64,000 nt of DNA from Auriscalpium vulgare (lineage: Eukaryota; Basidiomycota; Agaricomycetes; Russulales; Auriscalpiaceae), in contig JAHBBC010000010.1 in the NCBI GenBank assembly GCA_019915015.1, positions 682,001 through 746,000 on the forward strand, given 5' to 3'. The translations under genes were made by a program, and so were the position numbers. How positions within the stretch are numbered: the stretch's first letter is position 1; the number at the start of each line of letters is the position of its first letter. Positions 32,538-43,237 of this stretch are shown piece after piece. The notes beneath the pieces were generated by a model. That model did not search any database. It was not told the origin of the DNA and saw nothing but the letters and a program-made list of their open reading frames with translations.

Positions 32538-35315
32538 TTAGCTGACCCATTCGCTTCCACCGACGAAAGAAAAGGTCACGCACACATTGCCATCGACCAG
32601 AAACACGTCAAGGGGAAGCAAGCCGAGCTCGCCACCCAGCGCTTCGACGGAGTTCTCCCGCACATCCAGCTCCTCGAGCTTCCACTCCTCGTGCGCGCTC
32701 GCCCCACCGGTAAACAGCTCCACCGCAAGCTCCTGAAGGCCGTCGAGATTCGCGAGTCTGTTGCCCCGCAGGCGCAGATGCTTGAGCCCGGCCCGGCCAT
32801 CCCTCGCCAACACAAGCTTCGCAAACGTCTCCTTCGTCAACGCCGCCGCCGTCAGGTTGTTGAACGTCAAATCCAATGTCCTCAGGCTCGGGAAGAGATC
32901 GGCGAGTAGGCTCAGCGTAGCCTGCATCCCCTTCTCAGCGCCGCGCGTCGTAGGCACCTCGTCGCCCAGCGCGCAGCCGTCCAATATCAGCTCCTCAAGG
33001 CGAGGAAGCACCGGCCCGCCGGCTTCCGGCAAGGCGAACGACACGTCCGCGCGCCGGCCCTTAAGTTCGAGCACGCGCAGGTTGTCCGCGAACGACTGCG
33101 CAGCAATGAGCGCGAGAGGCAGCGTTGCGGTCGGAAGGGTCACATCCGCGCCCACGCCACCGACCATGTGCCCGTGCGCGGCGCCGGATGCGAGGGAGAA
33201 TCCGCGGCCGTGTCCACGGGTGGGTGGGGAGAGAGGCGGGAGCGCGAGGATTTGTTGGCGCGCGTTCCAGTACTTGCTCTTGCTGAGCGCCGTGGATGTC
33301 GCGCTATCGTCGGTGGCGGTAGCGGCTTCGGCGGCCGCGGCCGCGGCTTCTGCTTCTTGGAGAGCTGCTTGAGCGCGTGCGCGGCGCCGCCCGCCTTCAG
33401 TCAGTAGACCCTGCTCGGCGTCGATCTCCCACTGCTCCTTGAGCACTTCGCGCTTCGGCGTGGGCGGCTTGACCTGCTCAGAGCGTTTGGCAGGTACGGC
33501 GGCGGCCGTCGTCGGGGAAGTTGCCTCTTCTGCCTCGGATCGCTGGCGCAGATTCGCTGCGCTGCGCATCGAACGCAGCTTGGCGCGACGGTCGGCCTCC
33601 AGCTCCCACTTCTCGCGGACAATTTTCTTGCCGACAATGACGCCGATGGTGGCGGTGGGAGTGGGTGAGGAGCGGGTGGGTGAATCGAGAGGGAGGTCGT
33701 CGGATGTTACGTCAAAGTTGAGCTCTTTTGCGAGGCACGCGAGCGCGGAGGCGAGCGCGTCCCGTGAGACGTGGGTCTCCTCGAAGTCGAGATGTTTGAG
33801 GGAGGGGAACGGGTTCGTAGTATTCTCGAGAAGACTAGGAGTGAATGCAGCGTCATCGAGATCAGAACGCTTGGCGTGTAGCTCCTGGAGATTCGGCAGG
33901 CTCGCCAATGCGGCGATCAGCCTCCCGGCCGCATCACCGGAGCCGCTGGTGAGGGGGTTCTCCGACAGATCCAGCCGAGCGATGTACCGTGGTAGCGCAG
34001 TGATATCTATTGCGGTGGCAGATATTTTGTTGCTCGACACGTTCAGATTCGCGAGCTTCGGTAATGGGGTATCCGCGCGGACCACCGCGGGCGCAAACAT
34101 GTCGCTGGAGCGTGATCGTGGCTTAACAGGGGCGTTCGCGGCATTGTCGGGTGAGAAAGGCGTGTTGAACGGAAGGGATTTGAAGGCATTGTGGGACAGG
34201 TTGAGCGTTGTGAGAGCAGGGAGGGCGAAGAAATAGAATGGGAGCGACGTGAGCGCATTGTGCGATAGGTCGACTGTCACGAGGAAAGACAAGTCGCAGA
34301 ATGAGTCAGGTAGACTCCGCAGACGGTTGCTGTGCAGCTATGTACGTGTGCTGTGTTAGAGCGGGGCGACATGTCAGAGTAGGACCACTTACATCGATGT
34401 TCTTCAGCGACCCGAACAACGAAATCTCGGGCTGCAGCTCGACGATCTCGTTGTTCCACGCCCTGAGGGTTGTCAAATCCTGTTGCTCGTACCAGGAAGG
34501 GGCCGCGTTGGAGTTGCTTGGCTTCTTCCGTCCACTTTCCGGGAGTGGCGGTTCTTCTGGCACGCTTTGCAGCGGTTCGGGCGTGACCCCAAGATGAATC
34601 TCAAAGAGAGCGGAGGGGATGCAAGGCAGCGAGCGGGCCGCCAGATTGATGGACCCTACACGCCGATTGCTTTTCAATTTAGCTAGGCCCAAGCGGCGGG
34701 GAAGGGCAGCTACTCACCTGTGTTCTGTGCGCGCTCGATGGTCTCCCGCACCGACCACCTGCCAATCTCAACCTCCGGCTCTGGCGCGCCCCACGCATCA
34801 GGCGATGAATCCTGCATCCCGTCAAAAGGATGCGCCCCGCCCCGACTCGCGCCTGCTGCAGCCATCGCCTTCTTCGCTTCCGCGCGCTTGAGCGCAATCG
34901 CCTCTTTCACACTCAATTGTGGCACCTTCGGTATGGCATCCTCATCCGCAGAGCGCACGAACGGCCTCGGCGTCGACTGGGTGCGCGACCGCGCGGTAGG
35001 TGTACCAGAGCGACTGGGTGCCGATGAGGTATGCTTGGTCGGCGACTTCGTTGGCGAAGTAGCTCGAGATTTGGGCGACGGGGGAACTGCCAGACGCGTC
35101 GCCGATGACGACGTCGCGATGCGCGAGCTCGCAGGAGCCGCTGTCCGAGAGATAGCAGGAGACCCAAGCCGCGAGGCCGAGCTGCTCGTCGTGCCAGTGG
35201 TGCGCGAGGTTGAGATCGTAGGGGTGGAAGGTGTCCCTGGAGGTTTCGTCGTGCGCGACGATGAGGGCTGGGGTAGGCGCGACATTTTTTTGAGGCCGTG
35301 AATGAGGAGAAACAA
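32538..35315 (-). CDS. Leucine-rich repeat protein, LRRC40-like
   Basis: Three exons: complement(32538..34337, 34393..34682, 34718..35315), about 895 residues, or 885 if the second Met (MSRLPQ) starts. Residues 1-190 are Ser/Thr/Pro-rich and disordered. Then follow a GSINLAARSLPCIPSALFEI stretch and SWYEQQDLTTLRAWNNEI, as at the start of LRRC40, and LRR units (LHSNRLRSLPDSF, VDLSHNALTSLPF, LNLSHNAFKSLPF, LANLNVSSNKI, IARLDLSENPL). An acidic/Ala-rich insertion separates these from C-terminal repeats (LRTLDLTFNNL, LKHLRLRGNRL). A protein-interaction scaffold is likely; its partner is unknown. It shares a 425-bp divergent promoter region with P450 B. Confidence 0.8.
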
Positions 35316-35684
35316 GAAACAGGGTCGAACAAACGGGCGAGTGTCGACTTCGCGGAGGCGAGCGCGTACTCGGCAAAGCTCGGCAATACTACAGTTGGAA
35401 CTCCGCGGTGGCGGGCCGCCACCACTGCGTGGCCTCCGAGTCGCTCGCGGACTCCGTCACGGTCTTGAACTTCACTGGCAACAACAAAAACTTGAAGGGT
35501 TGCACCGATTGGAGTCGCGTATAATTCTGGCGGATGATGACACTGACAACTGACTAGTGATTTGCATGGCCGCTCGGCTTCGACAGCTAGTCCATCGGAT
35601 CGCATCGGGGTCTCACTGCGCATTAATCTCAGTCACTACTTACTCCTAGCAGCTGCGGGTGTCATGCTGTATCCGCCTGAGGCC

Positions 35685-35693
35685 GTATATTAA
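35685..35693 (+). promoter_or_regulatory. TATA-like element of P450 B
   Basis: GTATATTAA about 50 bp upstream of the start at 35,741, in the same context as the element before P450 A. Confidence 0.4.
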
Positions 35694-35740
35694 CGGCATA
35701 TTTTTTGGATCCCCCTGAAACCTCCTGCTTCTCATCCGCC

Positions 35741-38129
35741 ATGGTTCTGCAACACCTCGTCGAAACTCATCCCCAGCTCGTTCGCCATGCTGGGCTCGCC
35801 CTGACCTTATCCATCGTGTTCGTCTCCTACATGGTCCTGTCTGCCGTTGTGCGCTCCTATACATCGCCATTGCGAAAATTACCTGGCCCGAAACGCATTA
35901 GCTGGATCAAAGGGGGTTACGATGAGTCCCCTGAGCATGAATCGTCGCGTCTTCAGGCGCAATGGCTGCGGCAGTACGGTCATGTTGTGAAGCTCCCCGC
36001 GCCTTATGGGGTGAGTGGAATCTTTCTCCACGTATCCTGCGTCCTCAGATGTGTGCGACTCCAGCTCGACAAAGTTTTGACCGACGACCCCAAGGCGTTG
36101 AGCCATATCTTGTCCCAGGGTTCCATCTACCAGAAGTCCCCTCAGCAGAGATATATCCTGGGAGAACTCCTAGGCACAGGTGATTCCCCCGGCTAGCTGT
36201 TGATGCTTCCTTCTGACGTTATCTTGCAGGTCTCCTTTTCGTCGAGGGTAAGTACAGTCAGCTGCACGGCTTCACTGTCTGACATTATGAAATTTAGGCG
36301 CCAAGCATAAGTTGCAGGTAAGAAGTACTGTCAGACTTGCCATATAACCATTAATCGGGTTTCTTGGTTCACATTCAGCGCCGCATTATGGTGAGTAGCT
36401 CTGGACGTCATATCGAATATATATCTCTAACGTGGTCTAGAACCCTGCTTTCGGTCCGTTGCAAGTCCGCAGATTTACGGAGACCTTCTTCGAAAAGGGG
36501 CTTGAGGTTAGCCCGGCGCTGCGATACCTCAATAATTTCTTACCGCAGTTCCAGATGCGTGATCTGTGGCTCGAGAAGGCTGCGGAAACCACCAGGAAAG
36601 ACGGTAGGCTCAAGATTGACGCTTTCAATTGGCTGAACCGGGTGACGCTCGACATCATCGGCCTTGCCGGTACGCGCCGCAGGTTTTCCAGGTGGTTTCA
36701 TGCACACATTGATTCGTGGTTGCAGGCTTTAACTGCGACTTCGATGCATTGCACTCGCACTACGATCACCCGAACGAGCTTAGCGAAGCCGTAAGGATGA
36801 TGTTCGCGCAGAGGAATGTGGATTGGGTTTTCATGTTCCAAGCAGCCTTCCCCCCGGCTAGGATCATTGTACGTCCACAATCACTGATATTTTCCCGAAT
36901 TAGGACTCATGCATTGGGGTGTAGCCGACTGCGCGTTCGCGCGAGACAGCCAGGTGTCTGCAGACAATCCGGCGCGTTGGCACGCAGATGATCGCCGAGA
37001 AAAAGGCAGCCGTGCATGCGGACGCAACTAACGTCGGGCACGATGGCGCAGTGGAGAAGAGTGATGTGCAAGGGCACGACCTCCTCAGCCTGCTCATTAA
37101 ATCAAACATGGCCGTCGATCAGGCGGAAAGTAGCCGCATGAGCGACGAGGATATTCTTTCCCGTGCGCATTCATCGCGTCAGGTCCCCGGGTCATGGTAC
37201 TGATATCTATGCAGAGGTTCCTACATTTTTGGTGGCGGGGCATGAGACCACTAGGTGAGTTCTATTAGATGATGCCGTGGTTGGTCTGACGCGTTCATAG
37301 TACGGCTGTAGCTTGGACGCTCTTTGCGCTCGCTACGCAGCCCGCCGTGCAGGCCGCCCTTCGGGAGGAGCTCAGCACGGTGCCAACCGACACGCCGACC
37401 ATGGACGAGCTCAACGCGCTTACGTACCTTGATGGCGTTGTCCGCGAATCTTTCCGGCTGTACGCACCTGTTTCCAGCACAGATCGCGTCGCGGTGCAGG
37501 ACGACGTGATTCCGCTCAGTAAGCCGTTCGTGGACAAGAGTGGAATCGTGCGCCACGAGATTAGGTGCGTCTGGACTACGCGCGTTGCAGGTGATTGGGT
37601 TCGACTAAAAGGTTGCAGGGTTTCGAAGGGCGCTACAGTCACCATACCTATCCGTAACATGAATAGATCGGAGGAACTTTGGGGCGAAGACGCCGAGGAG
37701 TTTAAGTGAGCTCCTGGATTAGGTGGCTCGTACTGGTTTTGCTGATGTCGACGTAATTCACAGACCAGAACGATGGGCAAAGCAAGGGGCAAGCATCCCC
37801 GACACCGCGCGCACCATCCCGAACGTCTGGGGCAACCTGCTTACCTTCCTGGCTGGCGCGCACGCATGCATTGGTTTCAGGTTCTCCGTTGTCGAGTGAG
37901 GCTCCTGCTTATCTTTCCTTCCCTCGCGCGCAGACTGACGTCGCGTTGCCCTGCCAGGACGAAGGCGCTCATATTTACCATCGTGCGCGCGTTTGAGATT
38001 GAGCTGGCGATGACGCCTGACGACCTGGTTAGGCGGACGCAGGTCGTCGGGCGGCCTGCTATAGGTAGCAACCCGGAGGCGGGATCTACGCTGCCGGTGC
38101 TCTTGCGCTCAGTAGAGGCGACGACGTAG
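35741..38129 (+). CDS. Cytochrome P450 monooxygenase B
   Basis: Close paralog of P450 A with the same exon pattern (about 14 exons, including 18-, 20- and 12-nt exons) and the same hinge and [15 protein letters not shown] segment. Motifs: anchor [34 protein letters not shown], ExxR in VRESFRL, PERW, haem loop [13 protein letters not shown]. The first intron keeps a normal GTGAGT donor (36,011), unlike A. Stop at 38,127-38,129. Membrane-bound oxidation of an unknown substrate is expected. It lies outside the inverted block and has no membrane-protein or MAG-like neighbour. From 38,130 to 38,539 no gene is seen. Confidence 0.87.
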
Positions 38130-38539
38130 AGCTCCCCAAACTAGTCACGCAATCTCGGAGAGTAGTTCGATTTTGTATTGGTAGTCCAGCATGCATGCGC
38201 AGCAGACGTAATGGAAAAGGGATGTAGTTGAGATATATCGGGTCCACGAAACGGATCCCGCGACGAAACCTCAACATCTAGTCGACACAGAACTACGAGT
38301 TGTATCCCCGTTGCTGTTATCTGCATCTTTCTCATCTCGTCACCGCCGAGGCGGCTAGAGCTCTAGTCCGTCAATGCGCATCGTGAGTCTAGCCCCGAGC
38401 TACGCAGTCTTTGACTCACAAAAGAGCGTATGCATACAACCCATCTACATGCACTGGCAGTAAATATACCAATAAACCCAGAAAAATGTCGTCTATACTC
38501 AGCTGCACGTCTGCTCATGGCAACCCAGCTGTCAGTCAT

Positions 38540-40267
38540 TCACCACTGCCTGTCCGCATCCCACGACGTGAACTGCCCGCTCTCGCTCGAGTTCGCCTCG
38601 ATATGCGGGTTCCGCGCAAACTGCATCGGTTGCCTCGCGGGCCTCGCCGCTTTGGACTGTGAATTCATCAAGGACAGCGGGACACCGTCGACGGTGCGCT
38701 CGTTGAGGTGTGCTGGTCCCTGTACAACTTGCCGCAAGTTTGTGGTTATGCGCGTGACGAGGACGGTGGTGATGACGCTGGAGGGCCTGTGCAGTGTGCG
38801 CTGTGATTAGTGAAACGGTGCCGCTGATATCATGGTGGATTGGGGCCGCATACATTGATAAGAACCCGTGCAGTGTAGAGCGCGCGGTGAGAATCATCAT
38901 CACCCATATGAAGTTGACGCAAAAAATCCCTCTGGAAGATATCAATATCGGTGAGCCACTCGTCCCGCAGAAAACCCGGGTGAGACATTCACCCGAAGTA
39001 CACCGCGCCATCCCGCGCCAGGCTCCGCACGAGGCCAGCACTCTTCGCGCCACTGGCACGGCCCGTACGGTGAATGTAGATTGTGCGCGATATAGTGAGC
39101 AGGAATATCATCATGTCGTATCCAAGATCCATGAACACGTAGATGGAGGTGGACGAGATGGAGCTGTTCGGGCGTCAGCCACAGAGGACGTGAAAATAGT
39201 CAAAAAGCGCACCCAACGACCGGAGACTGAAATATGCAAACTGCGACGGCGAGGCACTGGTCAATGGAGACATGGGAGGTTATTGGCATATACGGAACGC
39301 ACCGTGGAACTCATAGTTGTTGAGCAAGTACGGGACAGCTGGAAGAGCGCGCGCTGAGCATTAAGTATGCAGGCACAAGTGGCTGAAACAACGTACGCTT
39401 CCCACCCGGCTTGAGCGTTGCCCATAACGCAACGATCGTCTGGATCAACAAATACAACAGCAGCCCCCAAAGGATATATCTATTTTTGCTCCAGAGTGCA
39501 TATACTCTGCAGTATTCACATTTGTTTGAGATCGCGAGGTAAGATCAAACGCTCAATGCACGCACCGAATAGCCATGAGGGTGCCGGAAAGGCACATGAG
39601 CGTTATAGTCACTGCGATAGGCAGAAAATACATCCAGTGCGAGCATCTAGCACAGTGGCGCTCAGCTTCGAGAACGCCGGCAGATGGTCGACACTAACTT
39701 TATAAACGTCATGGCAGGCGAAAACCAGCCTGTAAGAGATCATTCAGCACTATCCAGCGCAGGAGATATCAGGGCGTACCGAAGGCAACGACTGTCATCA
39801 CCAAAGGTGTGTAGTAGCGAATCTACCAAGTCGTTACATTATTACAACAATTGTTAGCTTTGCGTGGACTCACAAAAATATAGAGATATGATACTGTGAG
39901 GTGCTGCATCAGTATCGAACATTTTACAGTGAGCGAAGGCCCGCTTACAACGCGATTTCTTCTTTTTCCAAAAGCTCTCGATCTGTGGTCAAGAGAATAT
40001 TAGCGCGCAAAGCGTCCAGTATCAACACCAGCGCACCTCTGTCGGGAAAGTACACAAATGATCATACAGCAAAATAGTGTATGTCGCAAGGAAAGCGAAC
40101 TGCGTGCGGGCGTGTAAGCTAGGTATCGGCCGACGGCTGCGTAAATTTACCTTGGCGACACGACTGGCCCACGAATCAGCGATGGCAGCGCAATTGTTAC
40201 AGCAACTCCCTACTCACACGTCCTGAAGCGCCCGTAGCACTTGGGCAGAGAGAGGAGGCTCAGCCAT
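38540..40267 (-). CDS. DUF6533-type membrane protein
   Basis: Starts at ATG 40267 (MAEPPLSAQVLRALQDV); a short first exon (40,218-40,267) splices into RVAKFAFLATYTILLYDHL, then CTFPTEIESFWKKKK. This YDH-containing helix with the following Trp-Lys stretch is the signature of the DUF6533 family of mushrooms. Later exons give IRVYALWSKNRYILWGLLLY, ALPAVPYLLNNYEFH, a YVFMDLGYDMMIFLLT helix, RDGAVYFG, GIFCVNFIWVMMILTAR, and TTVLVTRITTNLRQVVQ before a hydrophilic tail ending at 38,540. Several membrane helices; function unknown. One or two internal junctions (near 39,180 and 38,870) remain unresolved, so a damaged gene is possible. Confidence 0.6.
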
Positions 40268-41149
40268 CGTCGTCTGCTGTTCGTGTGGGAGAGAAAAATG
40301 AAGACCTCTCAACGACCATTCCGCTTCCGATTAAAGGCAGATGTGAACCGGGACCTTCTCAGGCTGGCCGGATCGGCGGTGTTGCAAGCGAGCGCCTTCG
40401 GATGGAACAGTGGGATGGAACGTCACTGGGGAGAGTCCTTTGTGAGTACTGTGTGCACGATGGGGTTAATGTAAATTGACGTACAGAGTTGCGTTATCCA
40501 AAGCGACGGTTATGAGGGGTTTCGAGGCGGACATGACAGATGACGAGAAGGCAGGCCTGATGGTTATCGAGACCGAGAACTCCGACTCTAACGCGTCGCA
40601 CTGTGCCGAAGCTCTAGTGATAGAGTCAGTTGCAATTCGAATCTGAACTGAAGAGTTGAGTTGGCACAGAGTGTGCAAGCAGGGTTACTACTTACGCACT
40701 TATGTGGGAGTCCCGGCTCGTCCCGGATCCCAACACAGGCGTTGGTATTGTCGCCAGGCGTCATCAAGAGGGCCTCGCGTAGCCGACCTTGCGCGGAAAA
40801 GAGTCGTTTTAGGCATCACGTAGTCTGTAAATTGTATGGCTTACAACATTTGAATGGTGAGTGCCACAGCCGCTCGGCTGGCTGGCAAACCAAACCATGT
40901 GCTGTTCAATGGTGCACTGCAGCTCTGGCAGGCGGTGGGAATCGCAGCGGTGACGTCCATCCAGAGCAGCGTTGGCGCAAAACACCCGCCTAACAGTTAC
41001 GCTGGGCGGAGGGCAATTGGTTTGTAGTTGCGGCAGTCGATGAGGCTACTGCCAAGTCGACGGTAAGATTTACTGTAAGCATAAAATGATTTGGATCTCA
41101 CTTGACTGATACCGCTGTGCTAACATCACGCCGCGTGCCATGGCGACCG
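40268..41149. other. Intergenic with weak acidic reading frame
   Basis: Between a GTGAGT…ACAG intron-like stretch (40,442-40,485) and 40,646 the plus strand encodes an acidic piece (EADMTDDEKAGLMVIETEN). No upstream exon fits in frame and I recognise no family. The rest shows nothing. Confidence 0.2.
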
Positions 41150-41960
41150 CTACTGGCTTCGCCACCGCAAGACCATCCCCGGTACTGCCCACCGCAGATT
41201 TCGCGCACTTTCGTCGTCCACATCGCAACCCAACAAATCCAGCATCTCCAGCGCATGCCCATTGCGCGCGCGCGCCGCGAGAGTCCCCGCCATCATGTCT
41301 GTCCGCAAGCCCGCCACGAACTTCCCGCTGGTCACAACCAGGCAGGCGAGCGCGGGCAGGAGTCCCGGCGTTTGGGCGAGCACGCTGCGGAACGCGTTCA
41401 CAGCCTCTCCCTCGACGGTGACGCGCCGCAGCGCCGAGGCGCGTCCGAGCGCCTGCGGCCACGCGAGGTCCTCCTCGTCGTTCCACACCGCCAGCGCCTC
41501 GAGGTGCTCCGACGCGAGCGCGGACAGCGCGGACGGCATCATGCAACTCCTCAGGTAAGGGTCTTCCATGAACTGCAGCACGAGCGAGGGCGCGCCTTGC
41601 GCGCGCGCGGTGCCCCACGCAGTCAGGTTGGCGATGATCGCATCCCCGTCCTCCCACATGAACGACTTGATGCCGATGCGCGCGATGCGGCCGGCGCGCT
41701 CGGCAATGCATCTGAAGAACGCGGTATGCTCGTCATCGGGGAGCGCGCACAATGACGGTCGCTGGGGAAGGGCGGAGAGGCGGTGATGTCGAGGTGTCGA
41801 AGGAGTGGGGCGGGGCGTCGGAGTGCGGGGAGCATGGCAAGGGTGATGTCGAGGCACATGATGCGTGTGTGGGCGAGGTGTTCGCTGACCAGCGCGAGCT
41901 CGGAGGCTCTCGGGGGCGAAGGCGACCACGAGCGGGGTTTGCAAATCGCGTAAGGGGCAC
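41150..41960 (-). pseudogene. C-terminal half of a broken F-box gene
   Basis: The minus strand reads LAHTRIMCLDITLAMLPALR and LLRHLDITASPPFPSD, then shifts frame near 41,745 into PDDEHTAFFRCIAERAG and ALRRVTVEGEAVNAFRSVL, ending …AVPGMVLRWRSQ. This layout matches the C-terminal part of the F-box gene at 53,958-55,490 (RHVTVKGGAVPPF, AVPGLWFGG). An ATG further upstream on this strand opens a longer frame, but that part is antisense to the F-box fragment at 42,035-42,200, so it is a shadow. The frameshift and missing N-terminus make it a pseudogene. Confidence 0.6.
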
Positions 41961-42034
41961 AGTTTGCGCGCGCGCGAAGAAGGCGGTGGCCTAGCGATCG
42001 CCGAATGGGAAAGGCACGATGATCTCGGCCCAGA

Positions 42035-42200
42035 GGGTATGGTCGCCCGTCTCCCGCCTGAAATTATTGCGGCCATCTTCACGTTCCTGCCTTCCATCGA
42101 CCCACCTAGACGCGATGCGACACCATAGGATGGCCGACGACCACGCACGTCTGCCAGCGCTGGCGCAGCATTGCGCTTCAGGACGGGGCCGGTTAGGGCT
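42035..42200 (+). pseudogene. F-box N-terminal fragment on the opposite strand
   Basis: The plus strand reads LPPEIIAAIFTFLPSIDPPR, then after a stop and frameshift THVCQRWRSIALQDG, the two halves of a typical F-box core. It points away from the C-terminal half on the minus strand next door, so the gene was split by an inversion. From 42,201 to 43,237 I see no gene. Confidence 0.6.
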
Positions 42201-43237
42201 AGGCGACGCATGGCTGCGTCAAGTGCTGAGTCGTCGGACATGTCTTGCACAACTGGAATGTGAAGTTCGCGAACCGATATGAAAACAATGAAGCGAATAT
42301 TACTCACGGGAGGAGGACAGTAGAGCAGAGTGAGCAGTGAGGCGCTCGGGTCGCTGCTTGGTACAGTGGCAGGGCGGTCACCTCGACGATGCAAGATATA
42401 TTCGACTCCGACTCGACTAGTCTGTTGCGCACATATGCCGTTCAGAGTCACCAACTGCGCGAGACACTTGTCGACGTCGCGCTGAGCGCGGGTGGCCGCC
42501 GACTGTCGTGGTCGGAAGCAGCGGCAGGAGCGGGCCCGAGCGACGGCATTGTGGCAAGTTGTCGGAGTTGAGAGCGGAGCCGCGGTACCCGGCGGGTCGA
42601 GGACCTCTTGAACTTATTTTGTTTTCGCAGAATCTCATTATATTTGAAAAGAGCAATACGTAGACATCTTCGTTACACGCCAGACAAAGAGGCAATAAGG
42701 GAGAGCGCAATGACAGAACATCGACGTTGGTCGGTTGCATCATCGCATAATTATAGCATATGAGAAATGGCGGGAGCACTCGCTGCAGAATCCAGTGCAG
42801 ATCGTTGTAGGCAGTGCTCTCGAGCGAGACTACTGCTGTTGTCACGCAATTGGCCAATCCGAATTCTAGAGAGCAGATCAGGTCTGTATCGGTAGCATTC
42901 CAGTATGTATACACATGTGTATCAGACGTAAAGAAAAAAGGAACGTTATGAGCTACATTTTTCAAGAGACGAGAGAGAACAAAGAATACGAACGGGTGCC
43001 TTGCTGTTTGTCAGGCATGTAAACACGGCCGCGAACGCAGCGAGCGGACAATGATTGTCTCTGTGAGCACACCGCCGTGGACGTACGTCGCTGTCAAGAC
43101 GTGAGCGGACCGGACAAAGGCGGCATGCGGCGTCGCCGTGAGTGTAGATCAGGACAAGAACCCGACCGCGAAAATGACGAGGGCTGGTGAACAGCATAAC
43201 TCCATCAATGAGATTTTGGTGCCGAGGACGCGCGCAA

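Noticed and set aside
41961..42454. Extension of the minus-strand open frame upstream of 41,960 as a novel 434-residue protein.
   Set aside because: It is antisense to a recognisable F-box fragment on the plus strand.
42417..42965. 182-codon minus-strand frame downstream of the SMG7-like gene.
   Set aside because: No domain, no splice support and low-complexity ends; probably non-coding flank.
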